Source: Begonia masoniana (Eukaryota; Streptophyta; Magnoliopsida; Cucurbitales; Begoniaceae). From it: a stretch of DNA of 64,000 nt. Below the pieces are notes generated by a model. The model was not told where the DNA came from, searched no databases, and was given only the letters and a program-made list of their open reading frames with translations. Of the stretch, positions 1-10,845 are shown in pieces. The translations under genes and the position numbers were made by a program. Every line of letters starts with the position of its first letter. Positions within the stretch are counted from its first letter, which is position 1. The stretch covers positions 4,578,375-4,642,374 of the forward strand of contig CM039502.1 in NCBI GenBank assembly GCA_022432975.1, read 5' to 3'.

Positions 1-1399
1 CGATTCAGGCGAGATCTATTCGGGATCTTGGGGCGAGATCTTGGGGGCGACTTGGTGATTTCTCCACAGAGGAATCGGCGTTCGAGTTCGGCGACCTTGA
101 GAGCACGAAAAAGAGAGAAATATGCAGAGGGAAGGCCGGCGACTTTGAGAAAAGCGAGTCGGCGATTCTGGCGTGCAGCAGTGAGGTAGACAAACCACAG
201 AGAAGCAATCTTGAAATATTTACATAGCCAATTTACAAAAAAAATGGGAAGTGGCTACTTCACAGACACTCATTCCAGCAAAGAAAAGAAGCAGCGATCG
301 ATCTCTATGAAATTCCAGAGGTCGATCGCCACATATTTGAAGATCGCTACACAAGACTTGCAAGCAAAGAGATGCCGCGATCGATCTCTAGATCCTGGCA
401 GAGATCGATCGCTGATCAATTTACAAAGATGGAAAGAGACGTGTTTTAATCCGAGCCGTTCACCTCAAAACAAATTTAATCTCAACCGTTGATCAACTTA
501 AAGAAAATTATAAAACCTAAACCAGACCTAAGAGATTCAGATTCTGGCGGCGACTGAGAGCACCACCGAGCGAATTCTTCGACGAGGAGGGGCGATCATT
601 CTTCATAGTTTTCTTTTCCTTTCTTTTATTTCTACTGTTTTATTATGCAACTCTATAATATTTCCGTTGTTTATTTATTTTCTAGTATGAACTAATCTTC
701 TCGTTCTAGGGTTTCAATGTAGCCTAGTTATGATTATTTATTTTTCTTAATTCAAGTATTTAATTTCCTGTTCCTGTTCTGTGTTGAGTAATCTATTCTG
801 GACGTAATGCTTAGGTTTGCTTGATCACCAAAACTAAGAACTTTAGGGTTGATTCGGGATGCGAGAGCGGAGAATTTAACCGTGCACTGAATATTTTGCC
901 TTAAAAAGGATCCTAGGCTAGAGATAGTTAGGACGTTTGAGTGGTAATATAATTTCTTGTTCCTAATGTATTCAATTAATTCTCAGGATTAGAGACCGAG
1001 AGGTAATAATTCGTTAGTTGAATAAGTTTATCTTTGCTCGAGAGAGATTGATAAATATTTTCGTGAAATTGCCATCAACACATAGAAATAGGATTTAACT
1101 ATTTGAATTAGGTCTGATAAATAGGATTAGCTAAGTGAAATCGGAACCCTGGATTTTCTCATCATATAATTTTACTCTTTTATATTTAATTCTATTATTT
1201 AAATTGTTCACTTATTTTATTTGAATTATTTTAGTTTTAAAAATCCAAATCACTAAATTTATTGTTTCTTTTCAAATTAAACTAGAAATTAGATATTCAA
1301 CTTTTAACATAATTATTCCTCGTGGGATCGACACTCGTACTTATACACACTTTATTACTTTTGCGACACGTGCACTTGCGTATACGATTTTTCGCAACA
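1..1399 (+). mobile_element. Ty3/gypsy-type LTR (partial, probably solo LTR or 3' end)
   Basis: No coding capacity. The last ~80 bases (about 1317-1399) have the wording typical of plant gypsy LTR ends: a 'cctcgtgggatcgacactcg' stretch, a run ending in 'gtgcacttgcg', and a terminal CA (gcaaca, 1394-1399). The sequence then changes abruptly into copia gag, so this LTR appears inserted in the copia relic that follows. The 5' end lies outside the window, so neither TG start nor target duplication can be checked. The first 420 bases are rich in GATCGATC words. Family is inferred from wording only; whether it is a solo LTR cannot be decided here. Confidence 0.55.
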
Positions 1400-1553
1400 A
1401 AGAGACATACAATTTAATTGTGTTCAGTATGTTAGACAGTGTACTACGAAAAGTAGATGGTGAAGAAACACCGTTGGAAATATGTAAACCTTATATGTTG
1501 TACAGTCTGCTCTTAATCTAGTATATTTTAATGGTGCTTTATTTGCGTATAAA

Positions 1554-1961
1554 ATGGATGTGAATAAATCCCTTGATGAGAATCTTGATGATTTCTTGAG
1601 AATGACTTTGCTATTGAAAGGAAATGATCAAAGTCTTGATGAAAATGGTCTTGACATGATTCTTCTTAACTCTCTGTCTGAATCATACAATGTTGTTAGA
1701 GATACTCTTAAGTATGCTGGTATTGTTCCCAAAATTGACTTGATTACTTCTGCTTTAAAAGAAAAAGAACTTGAAATAAAGAACAAGAAAAACGGAAATA
1801 GTTTATTTGTAAATAGAAATGATGCAAAGGCTAACAACCAGAAAAAGAAAGAAAAAAGAATGACTCAACTAAACAAGCTTAAATCTGATAATAGAATTGA
1901 AACTAGAAATTGTTTCCACTGTGGTAATGCTGGTCATATTAAGAAAAATTGTTATAAATGA
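1554..1961 (+). pseudogene. copia gag fragment with zinc knuckle
   Basis: 135 codons open. The C-terminal half is lysine-rich and ends in a CCHC zinc knuckle (C-F-H-C, then G-H, then C) at about nt 1909-1958, the nucleocapsid motif that binds element RNA. The preceding SLSESYNVVRDTL region is the conserved end of the copia gag core. The N-terminal gag continues upstream in another frame until 1400, where the gypsy LTR interrupts it. Not expected to be functional. Confidence 0.75.
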
Positions 1962-2370
1962 AAAAATTACTGGTTCTTGTGATGTTATCTGTGAAGTCTT
2001 AAATGTATCTGAAAAATTAAATGCTGATAAATGGATCCTTCACTCTGGTTGTTATTTTCATATGTCTCTTAATAAACTGTGTTTTTCTGAATTACATGAT
2101 ATTGAAGATGAAATTGTTTATATGGAAAATGTCTTGTCCTATCAAAGGAATAGGAACTGTATATTTGCCTATGAGTGATAATAAGCGGATAAAACTAACA
2201 AACGTTAGATATATTCCTGAATTAAAATGTAACTTAATTTCTCTTGGAACACTTGATGAACTTGGCTATTGGTTCAAAGCTGTTGATTCTAACTTGCAGG
2301 TTTATAAAGGTGAGAAACTGGTACTTTCTCGTTTTAAAGAATCTGGTTTATTGTTTTAAATGGTTTTCAT
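1962..2370 (+). pseudogene. copia protease fragment, catalytic Asp lost
   Basis: Two overlapping frames cover the aspartic protease and the spacer after it. The active-site motif, normally D-S-G after W-I-L, reads W-I-L-H-S-G here (nt ~2033-2050), so the catalytic aspartate codon has become histidine. Downstream wording (KLTNVRYIPELKCNLISLG) is the conserved end of the protease region. A frame change occurs near 2150. Confidence 0.7.
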
Positions 2371-2399
2371 TATGTTTCTTCCGCTAATAATATTTTTAA

Positions 2400-3150
2400 T
2401 GACTCTGGTTCAAATGCTACTGAAAAGGGGCATATTAGACTAGGTCACAAGAGTCAAAGTGGGCTAGATCTTCTGTATAAAGAAGGCATACTAGGAAAGA
2501 ATAAAATTTTCAATCTTAGTTTATGTGAAATTTGTGTGTTAGGTAAACAACATAGATTAAAGTTTAAAAAGGGTATCCATATGACTAAAGGTAAGTTAGA
2601 CTATGTACATGTTGACTTACGGGGTCTGGAAAAACACCCTACGCAAGGTGAAATTAGATATTTTCTATCCATTATAGATGACTTCATCAGAAGGGTGTGG
2701 ACTTATCTTTTAAGATCAGAGGATGAAGCCTTTGAGAAATTTAAGGAATGGAAAATCTTGGAAGAGAACCAAATCGAGAGGAAACTTAAAGGGCTTAGAA
2801 CCGTTAATGGTTTAGAGTTCTGTAATACCGAATTTGATTCATATTGCAAAACTAATGGGATTATTAGGCATAAGACAGTAAGGCATACTCCGCAGTAAAA
2901 TAGTGTTTCTTAAAGGATGAACCGAACCCTACTTGAGAAAGTTAGGTATTTGTTGTTCACGTCCAAGCTTCTAAAGGGTTTTTGGGAAGAAGTTTTGAGT
3001 ACTGCCACCTATTTAGTAAATAGGAGTCCTAATAGTGCTATTGAATTTAAGTCCCCTATAGAAGTTTGGAGTGAAAGAAAATCAAATCTGAGTCACCTTA
3101 AGATCTTTGGTGTGCAGCCTATGCGCATACAAAAAATGGTAAGTTAGATC
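2400..3150 (+). pseudogene. copia integrase fragment, DDE triad destroyed
   Basis: GAG-pre-integrase (LGHKSQSGLDLL then C..C) is followed by the integrase core. The first catalytic Asp is present in HVDLRG (nt ~2608). The second, usually in RTDNG, reads RTVNG (nt ~2797). The third, a Glu before R-M-N-R, is replaced by a stop codon (nt ~2913). With two of three residues lost the enzyme is dead. A further open stretch runs 2917-3147. Confidence 0.75.
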
Positions 3151-3649
3151 CAATATCAGCTAGATGTGTGTTCTTTGGTTATCAACAATAATAGGGTACA
3201 AAATGGTACAAATTGTGGGAGAGAGATTTTAAAGGAGTTAAAATTCTAGTTTGTAGAGATGTCATCTTCGATGAGTCAACATTTTCATGTAAGTCACTTG
3301 ATACACCTAAACAGGTGAAGGAGAGCGAAATATAAGCAACCCGAGACTCACATTGAGGTGGAGACTCTAAAGTTGAGAAATCAAAACAAAGATGTAAATG
3401 ACACTCTTGAACAGAATCAGGATGAAGAGACTGAATATGAACCTGAACAGATCACTAGAGTAAGAGAGGATGAACATGAAAATGTTCAAGAATCCTTACA
3501 TAGTGAACTTGAATCTTATCAACTAGCTATGGATAGAAATAGGAAGGAAATTAGACCACCTTTTAAATATTCCTATGCTGATCTAGTTTTTGTAGCTCTT
3601 GTAACAGCACAACATGTAAGAAAAGTATAAACGAACACTTACATAGAAG

Positions 3650-4485
3650 CTGGAAAATCCAGGGAAAGTCAAGAGTGGAAAAAGGCTATATGGATAGCGA
3701 AATTGAATCACTTAAACTTAACAAAACGTGGACTTATGTTAATAAACCTAAGGGCAAAAGTTAGTTGACTGTAAATGGTTATTCAAACTTAAGGAATGAG
3801 ACAAACCTGAAGACCCTCCAAGGTATAAGGCTAGACTTGTAGCCAAGGGTTGTACCCAAAAGAGGATATAGATTTCAATGAAATCTTTTCTCCCGTAGTT
3901 AAGTTTAAGACTATAAGGTTGATGTTATCTTTAGTTGTTTAATTTGATCTTGAATTAGAATAATTAAATGTCACAACTGATTTCTTATATGGAGAATTAG
4001 ATGAGAAAATTTTCATGAGTCAACTTGAGGGGTTCATTGATTTGAAATTTCCTAACTATGTGTGTTTGGTGCAAAAAGTCCTTTATCGACTTAAACAATC
4101 TCCACGCCAATGGTATAACCAATTTGATACTTTTATAATAGATCTAGAATTTAATAGAAGTAAGTATGATACTTGTTTTTATTTTAAATCTGTGAATAAT
4201 ATAACATTGTGTTTGTTACTGTATGTAGATGATATATTACTGATTTGTATGTCCATGGATTTGATTGTTGATTTGAAATCAAAATTAAGTGCTGAATTTG
4301 ATACGAAAGACCTTGGTCATGCTAAAAAAATTTTAGGTATGATAATTGAAAGGGATCGGATTAATAGTAAATTGAAATTGCATCAAAAACCATATTTGGA
4401 AAAAGTAGTATCAAAATTTGGGAATTGTAATAGTAAACCTGTGAATATGCCTCTTGCTAATCACTTTGTTTTAACAACATCATAA
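3650..4485 (+). pseudogene. copia reverse transcriptase fragment
   Basis: Fragments of the RT N-terminus appear from about 3660 in several frames. A continuous stretch 4015-4485 contains YRLKQSPRQWY and the intact YVDD catalytic box at nt ~4219-4230, then AKKILGMIIERD. Stops and frame changes upstream (around 3760-4010) separate it from the rest of pol. Confidence 0.8.
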
Positions 4486-4515
4486 TGTTCTCAAACTGTT
4501 TCTGAAAAGAATAAA

Positions 4516-5187
4516 ATGTCAGATATACCTCATTCAAATATAATTGGCTTTTTGATGTATGCTATGATTAGTACTAAACCTGATTTGTCATATGCCATAT
4601 CTTTGTTGAGTAAATTCATGTCAAATCATGGTTCTTATTATTGGACAGCTCTCAAATGGGTTGTTAATTATGTGAATATCATTATTAATTCTGGTTTGTT
4701 GTATAAACAATCTACTGAAAATGAATGTCTAATTTGATATATTGATTCTAATTTTGCTGGAAATAGAGATTCTAGGAAATCAACAACTTCATATTGTTTT
4801 ACTTTATTTGGCAATTGTATCGCATGAAAATCTCAACTTCAACATTTAGTTTTGTTATCTACTACTGAAGCTAAATATATTGCTCTTGCTTATTATTTAA
4901 AAAAATGTATTTGGTTGAGTAGTGTATTACATGACATTGGATTACTGAATTCTGTTCCATCTGTTTATTGTAATAACCAAAGTGTCATTCACTTAAGCAA
5001 GAATCCTATTTATCATGATAGAACTAAACATATTGATGTGAAATTCTATTTTGTTAGAGATTTAATTTCAACAGGTAAGGTGAAAATTTTAAAGATCCCT
5101 GAAGAAGATAATCCTGCAGATATTGGTGCTAAAATTGTCATGGTTTCCAAGTTTAAGCACTACTTGGACTTGTTAAACGTTGGGTAA
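4516..5187 (+). pseudogene. copia RNase H fragment
   Basis: Two open stretches (4516-4737 and 4852-5187) separated by stops. They carry YAMISTKPDLSYAISLLSKF, LSTTEAKYIALA and HIDVKFYFVRDLI, the conserved copia RNase H blocks. The end (FKHYLDLLNVG) matches the sister copy near 52.7 kb. Confidence 0.8.
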
Positions 5188-5271
5188 ATTTTAGCTGGTT
5201 GAGCAATGAAAGCGAGATGATGTTTTTTCTATTAGTCAAATTATTTATCCTGTGATTGGACTTCAAAGTGG

Positions 5272-5586
5272 TTACGTTGTGAAGCCCAATACGTTCAAGG
5301 CTCATAGTCTTATCAGAGCCCATTACCTAGAAGGTTAGGTAAAATAAAAGAAAGAGCCTTCTGAAAAGAGATGGAGAGGAGATATTTCTTCTTGATGAGC
5401 GTGAGTTGAGTTTTTCATATGAAGAACAGATCGTGATATTCTGTTAATTTTTCTTTGTGTATATCTCTGTATGTGGTTTATGCTTCTGTTGAAGTGTGTA
5501 GTGTGAGAATATTGTTCTTGAGGTGTCTAGTGTTATTTTATTTTATGCACTGAATCTTTGAGTTTTACGAGTTAGAATTTTGTAAC
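5272..5586 (+). repeat. 3' LTR of the Tork-like relic (approximate)
   Basis: Starts after a purine-rich stretch with 'gtgaagcccaat', as does the sister element's LTR at 52885. It probably ends at the 'ttttgtaaca' that precedes the transporter intron sequence. Edges are good to about 10 bases. The 5' LTR is absent from the window. Confidence 0.5.
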
Positions 5587-5658
5587 AGATTTAAAATCGG
5601 TGGTAACTGTAAAAACCTTGAGAGAATGGGATTTGCTCTTTAATGGAGGGAAAGATAC

Positions 5659-6286
5659 CTGATTAGTAAACCCGATACCGAATCCGAGCAACATCCGGCC
5701 GACAATAAGCATCCAAACAGCATTAGCAAAGCCATTAATAATAGCTCCGGCGCAGAAAAGGACACCGCCGAACAGCATAGACAAGCGCCGACCAAATTTC
5801 CTGGTAACCGTCGAGGCGACTAGAGAAGCAATCAGAGCCGCTAAATACAGAGACGACGTGAACATGGTCAGGGTCAGACTGTCGTATTTGCAGTACTGGT
5901 TTGTTGACCTGTCGTCTTTCTTTTTTCGTAACACCTCCGGAAAAAACTTCCCCAGAAACGAATCCATCGTCGTCACGCCGCCTGCAAAACCACCATATAT
6001 CAGACTTTTAATCAGTCTGAGAAGAAACAAAAAAAAAAATCAAAGACTTTCACCTAATAAAAGAAAAATCACCTGAAATTCCAATATCGTAGCCAAAAAT
6101 GAGGCCACCCATGGCGGCGACAATGCAAGTGATGGAGACATAAGGAGTAAGGTTCCCTGGATACTCCTTATTGGTGTAAAAAATGAGACCACCCGTGGCG
6201 GCGACAATGCAAGTGATGGAAGGAGTAAGGTTCCTTGGATACTCCTTATTGGTGTAACCGGGATTAACTCCTCCGACTGCAGGCAT
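5659..6286 (-). pseudogene. Sugar transport protein (STP/monosaccharide-H+ symporter), first two exons only
   Basis: Major facilitator sugar transporter of the plasma membrane, importing hexoses with protons (family knowledge). Exon 1 runs 6286-6073 and starts MPAVGG, the usual STP start. Exon 2 runs 5981-5659 and reads [17 protein letters not shown] through GFGIGFTNQ. Donor (GT at 6072) and acceptor (AG before 5981) are canonical and the frame is kept. Exon 2 ends at the normal STP exon boundary, but the large following exons are absent: 73 bases into intron 2 the sequence becomes copia LTR. Exon 1 contains an in-frame duplication of the [12 protein letters not shown]...MGGLIF unit (period 78 bp), so the first membrane helix occurs twice. 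The gene is either broken, or its remaining exons lie beyond the window's left edge across ~5.6 kb of transposons. Transporter identity is sure; functionality is doubtful. Confidence 0.85.
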
Positions 6287-6426
6287 CTTGTCGGAACAAC
6301 CAATTAAAAGCAAAAACAGTAAGAACGGACGTCTATCCTTGAATCAGAGACAGACTGAACACCAAGAAGAAGACGAAGTAAGGGAGAAACAGAGGATGAG
6401 GAGGAAGACGAAGAAGAAGAAGACCG

Positions 6427-6436
6427 ATATATATAG
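6427..6436 (-). promoter_or_regulatory. TATA box of the sugar transporter
   Basis: TATATATAT on the minus strand lies ~140 bases upstream of the ATG. It is followed toward the gene by a CT-rich (CTTCTTCTTC-type) pyrimidine patch at ~6390-6420, common around plant core promoters. The promoter therefore looks intact even though the coding region is truncated. Confidence 0.5.
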
Positions 6437-6519
6437 AGAAAGTCAAGACTCTTTCTTAAATTAAAAGTTGGATAGGGCAGGGCATGGTCCGGTCTGAGCA
6501 GGATCTGGCCCGGCTTCAA

Positions 6520-7080
6520 ACCCTCCTTTTTTATTCTACAAGGATAAGATTAAAGCACCAACTAACGTAGAGAAAAACTTCCTTTTTATCATTATTATTT
6601 TGATTTTTTTCATCCATCCAACATAGTTTTTACCTTTTACTTTTATCCTTGATTTTCGAAATTTCTTAATTTCTTTCATCTACGTCACTTTCATCTTCCT
6701 ATTTTCATTTTAACGTGAAAGGATTTGTTTTTCCACCAAAAGTTTCACCTTTCAAACTATGTACACTCATCTATAATTTTTCAACTTCCTTTAGTATTTT
6801 GACTTTTCAAAACTCTTTTCTCATTTTTTTCTCTTCCTTTCATAAACTAACGTGGCCTCACACATTCTCCTTTCCTTTCCATTTCTTTTCACCACTAAGT
6901 CAAAGCACGAAATTCAAATACAATGCAACACCAAATACTTTAGTTTTTGCTTCCAATTTTATAATTTTCTCTCTAATTTCACTTTCAATTGCACTTCTAA
7001 CTCAAAAGCTTAGGAAAACTCTAAGATTAATGCTAAACACCTCTAATCGTCTAATCTAAAGGTTATTCACTTTGTAGGAA
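6520..7080. other. Upstream region of the sugar transporter, no gene
   Basis: AT/CT-rich DNA. An open stretch on + (6715-7059) is low-complexity Phe/Ser-rich and has no family features, so I do not call it a gene. A 27-base word ('tccggtctgagc..ggatctggcccgg') at ~6488-6515 recurs with few changes at ~7099-7126 at the edge of the hAT-like element. Confidence 0.5.
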
Positions 7081-7089
7081 AAATTTCTC

Positions 7090-8276
7090 GAGTGTTATAG
7101 TCCGGTCTGAGCCGGTTCTGGCCCGGAACTGGACCGAACTGGTAGTTTCAAATATTTATTTCTCAAAACTGGAACCGGTCCCTAGCGGAACCTGTACCGA
7201 ACTGGAACCAGACCGAAAATTTGGTCTGGTTCCGGTTCGGTACCGGTTCCCTTACATGCATTTTAATTTTTTTTAAATTTAAAAATAAAACAAACAGAAA
7301 AAAATAAAATACACATATATTATTTCTACTATCTATGATTGACATTAAATTTATCGAACTAAATCTAACTATGTAAGAAACTAAATTTAACATCCAAAAA
7401 TAATCCAACTATTTAAAAAACAAACTAAATTCAACTATCCAACATTAAAATGAAATGTAATAAACTAAATTCAACATCCAAAAATAATCCAACTATCTAA
7501 AATACAAACTAAATTCAACATCCAAAATTAATCAAACTATCTAGGATTCAAACTAAATTTAACTATCCAACATTAAAATAAAATTAACGAAACTAAATTC
7601 AACGTCCAAAATTAATCAAACTATATAGGATTCAAACTAAATCCAATTATCCAGCAGTAAAATGAAATTAACGAAACTAAATTCAACATCCAAAATTAAC
7701 GAAATTATTCAGACGAATGTTGCAACAAAATTCACTTATCCGGCTAGGGGAAGGAAGATAAGTAAAGGCAAAATAGACTGACTTATTCATGTGACGGTGT
7801 GAGAGAGTCGAGAATGGGAAGAGTCGCTGAATGAATTCCGACCTTTCAAATCAAACTTGTTCAGTTGAGAATTCAGAATCAGGAGGATGGTCACTCGTCA
7901 GGTCACCAGGTCGGAACTGCGAAAGTAGATGGATGAGGTCGCTGGTCGACGAGCGACGTGTCGTCGGTGCGTTCAGCTGACTGTTGAGGAGTGAATTGAG
8001 GGCTGGTTTTATTGTTTTTTAATTTTTTTAAGTTATCCGACTCATGGGTCGGATAACCCACCGGGCCGACCCATGGGTCGATTCTTTGGTGGGAATTCTT
8101 GGTCTCGGTACGGGGAATCGGGAACCGAACCGCGGATCCCTAATCCATGGAACAGGAATTGGTTCCATGGTAGACAGAACCGACCAAGAACCAGTCCGAA
8201 CTGCCGGTCTGGTCCGGTTTTGCAGTTCCGAGTCGGTTTTGCGGTTCCGGGCCAGTTTTACCCACCCCTATTCGAT
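7090..8276. mobile_element. hAT-like non-autonomous DNA element (degenerate)
   Basis: Both ends are rich in CCGGTTC/GAACCGG words arranged as imperfect inverted repeats: left 'ctggcccggaactgg' (~7120), right inner 'cggttccgggccagttt' with outer edge 'acccaccccta' (~8266-8276). On the minus strand the outer edge reads TAGGGGTGGGTAAAACTGG, a start common in plant hAT-type MITEs. The core is AT-rich with repeats (next feature). No transposase is present. I could not find an 8-bp target duplication, so edges are approximate and the hAT assignment is by wording. Confidence 0.45.
7325..7705. repeat. Degenerate AT-rich minisatellite inside the hAT-like element
   Basis: Repeated phrases 'aaactaaattcaacatccaaaa', 'aatccaactatct' and 'aggattcaaactaaat' recur about seven times with variable spacing. 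Units differ in length, so no single clean period can be given. Confidence 0.6.
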
Positions 8277-9660
8277 AGACGATTATGCTAGCTGTCCTTA
8301 AATCTTCAATTATTAATGGGTAACAATTATTAATTATGTAATTTCCTTAAATTTTCAATTTTATCCTTTCTTTTTTGATTAATAATTTGAAGATTTTTAT
8401 ATTTAAATTAGAGATAAGTGAAGAGACTAGGGATAAAACATCATAACAAAATAAGGAAAATATTCATGGACTACACTAAATAATTAATCTTAGATGGTAT
8501 ATTGTCTTAAAATTTTAAAAAAAAATCAAGAAAAGATTAGCAATTCCAATCATAATTCAAATATTTATTTCAAGTTTTAAAAAATAAATTATTGAGACCG
8601 AACAACGATCACTACCATAGTAGTGTTTTGGGTGGACACCATCTTTATTGCTTAGAAAATCAGTTCGTCGGTGACAGTGAGTCAAAGTCAACAATTGACA
8701 CGTAGGATGTTGAAGATAAGGAATTTAAACGAGATGCTGAGTCAGCAAATTATTACCAAAATTAGGGTTAAATGGATTTTAACCCTCAAAGTTTGGAGAA
8801 AGTTTCAAAAAAATCTTCAAAGTACGCTTATGCTAAAAAAAACCTTAAACTATAAAAAAAATCTATAAAAAAAACTCATGGCAATTGACCGATTACCCTC
8901 CGTTCTAAATTTTACATATAAAATGGGGAACTGTTCTCCGAGAACGATCTCCCGTTCTATGGGAGTGTTCTCCTCGTGCACCCCCCGGATGCACGTGCTG
9001 GTGTGCGTGGGCACGGGGGTCTCCACCTCCCGATTCACCCCTCCTTTTCTATTTGGTTATTCAGAATGTGGTTTAAGCGTATACGAAATTAATAAATTAT
9101 TATTTCAAGTTGTTGGTGCAAACCTGTTAGAGTTCGGTGACCCGAATTCTTCTTGGCCGGGCTCGAAAGTTTTGCAGTGCGACAAAAGTGATATTTACGA
9201 GACAAATGTTGTGGTTGAGGGATTGGGCCGATAGACCTCGACCTGACTCGCTACCCGTTTTGCCAACCCATTTCATCACCTACATATTTTGTTTTTAGGA
9301 TTTTGTTTTCGGTGTTAGATTGTTAGCCGAAATTTCCAAATATTTTTGTACCAATTTTCGATCATAGTGATTTTTCTCTCTTCTCGTGGTTTTTTCCCGT
9401 AAAGGATTTTCTACGTAAAATCTGTATGTGATTTATTTTTCATTTTCTCTTTCCTTGTCGCCTATTTTATAACAAAACCACTAACTAAATCCAAGAGGAA
9501 CTCTTTAAGATGTGCCACTTGAATCCTAGTCTTGTTGTGACATTATAGATTTTGCATCACAAACGAAGTACGCATTAGCTTTTCTTCGTACATGTCGTGA
9601 AAGAGAGGTCAGTTGTAGTTATCGTATTTGAGGGAATGGTCCCCCATTTTATGTGTAAAA
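8277..9660. other. Intergenic, nothing recognised
   Basis: An open reading stretch of 118 codons (8878-9234, +) covers a GC-rich patch with mixed composition and no recognisable domain. Its start lies in an A-rich run. I do not support it as a gene. No RNA gene or clear repeat is seen. Confidence 0.4.
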
Positions 9661-9749
9661 TTTGGAGATAATGGCTACATTACTAGTCAAGTTATGCTCA
9701 ACATTTGAATGGACCTAACTTGACTGGTAATGTAGCCATCATCTCCAAA
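9661..9749. ncRNA. Candidate miRNA-like hairpin (34-bp stem)
   Basis: Left arm 9661-9694 and right arm 9716-9749 are complementary over 34 positions with one A-C mismatch and one G-U wobble when read on +. The loop is 21 bases. Length, near-perfect stem and small loop suit a young plant MIRNA precursor, and also a small inverted duplication. I do not recognise either arm as a known miRNA. Transcription is unknown, and either strand could be the precursor. Confidence 0.4.
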
Positions 9750-10630
9750 GTCTTGTTGAAGAATTGGAAGGACCACCATCGTGGCTAGTCCAGGTAATTA
9801 CCAGCGACAAAGGTCATTTGGAGAACTCAACTTTTCTTCGACTAAGAGAATTCAACTTACCATTTTGCTGATAAGATACCAATTATAGTAATTTGGAGTA
9901 ATTATTACAGGGTTATATTGTTAGTAATTATTTTAATTACTCAATGGTTTGGTCCAATTTTTTCAAAAAACACCATCAAAGACAACCGCCTATGTTGCAC
10001 CCTCTCAATGAAAACTCTTTGATGGAAGAAGTTTATGATTGAGGAGTCATTAGTTGAAGGTCCTCTAATCCTATTTTCTCAATTTTTCACGGAATACACC
10101 ATCGATCGTGAGAAACAAAGGTTTAGAAGAGATTCTTCACGGAGAGAAAACAGTTGTTCCCGATTTATCGTCAATGGCGAATTTCCACACTTGATCTAAA
10201 TGCTTGTCTTTTTTGTTATAAAAGGCATGCTAGATCGATAAAGATTAAAATATAATAGTTGGTATCCACGCAGTAAAACCTCTGTCTTGACATTTTTTCA
10301 ACGTAAAGTTTTGAATTTTTTTTTATTTTAAAAGTTTACGTTTTGGGCATTTTGGAAGTGGTTTTTTTATTACGAATCATACATAAACTTGATTGCGAAC
10401 ATACTGCACTTTGAATCGTCAAATTTGGTGTCCAAAATCATGAGATATAGTCGGATTTATGGTGAGTTTTTCGGCGGGTCGCGCGTGGGTCTAAATGACC
10501 CATTTAGAGGTTGAAGATGACCAAAACCACATGTAGTTTCTGGCAGGCTCAGACTACGTGTAGTTCGGTTATCATACAGAAGGCATAAAGTGGACTACAT
10601 GTAGTCTAAGAATGAGCAAATAATATTATT
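9750..10630. other. Intergenic with ACTACATGTAGT-type palindromes
   Basis: No gene. Around 10528-10605 the words 'ccacatgtagtt', 'gactacgtgtagtt' and 'actacatgtagtct' occur as short self-complementary motifs. They lie just past the tRNA-like dimer in its direction (minus), where a SINE body would be. Confidence 0.4.
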
Positions 10631-10631
10631 G

Positions 10632-10700
10632 CGCCTTGTGGGATTCGAACCCGCCCCTCTCTCATGAAAATTTGAGTGGGTTGCCACTCGGCTGAAATTT
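10632..10700 (-). repeat. tRNA-like unit 1 (SINE head)
   Basis: On the minus strand an A box (CAGCCGAGTGG, 10694-10684) is followed after 32 bases by a perfect B box (GGTTCGAATCC, 10651-10641), the internal RNA polymerase III promoter. A full tRNA cloverleaf with a matching acceptor stem is not evident, so a tRNA-derived SINE fits better than a working tRNA gene. It pairs with a second unit at 10780-10845. Confidence 0.55.
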
Positions 10701-10779
10701 AATTACTGACGATTTTGAATTTTAAATAACTATATTATTTATTTTATTAAAGGTTACAATAAAAACATAAAGTTGAACT

Positions 10780-10845
10780 TCCTCGGATTTGAACTTAGCT
10801 CTCTTGGAAAGTGAACATGGTGGGTGGCTACTATGCTAAGTTGTT
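10780..10845 (-). repeat. tRNA-like unit 2 (SINE head)
   Basis: Same orientation and architecture as unit 1: A box TAGCATAGTAG (10838-10828, matching TRGYNNANNNG) and B box AGTTCAAATCC (10795-10785), again exactly 32 bases apart. The surrounding bases resemble unit 1 (CCACCCA after the A box, GAGAG before the B box). The two units are 144 bp apart. Confidence 0.5.

Larger units (their letters stand above)
1400..5586 (+). mobile_element. Degenerate Ty1/copia retrotransposon, Tork/TNT1-like
   Basis: Order of domains is gag, protease, integrase, reverse transcriptase, RNase H, then LTR, the copia order. Gag is 5'-truncated at the gypsy LTR junction. Reading is broken into many frames by indels and stops. 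A sister copy lies at 49.7-53.4 kb, sharing the RNase H end and an LTR beginning near 'gtgaagcccaat'. The 3' LTR is followed directly by intron 2 of the sugar transporter gene. The element is non-autonomous and old. Confidence 0.85.

Noticed and set aside
8878..9234. 118-codon open frame
   Set aside because: Composition changes abruptly within it; no motif, no upstream promoter, and no conserved feature to support coding.
10632..10700. A functional tRNA gene
   Set aside because: A and B boxes are present, but no seven-base acceptor stem or anticodon arm could be drawn convincingly, and a diverged second unit lies beside it. SINE-like origin fits better.
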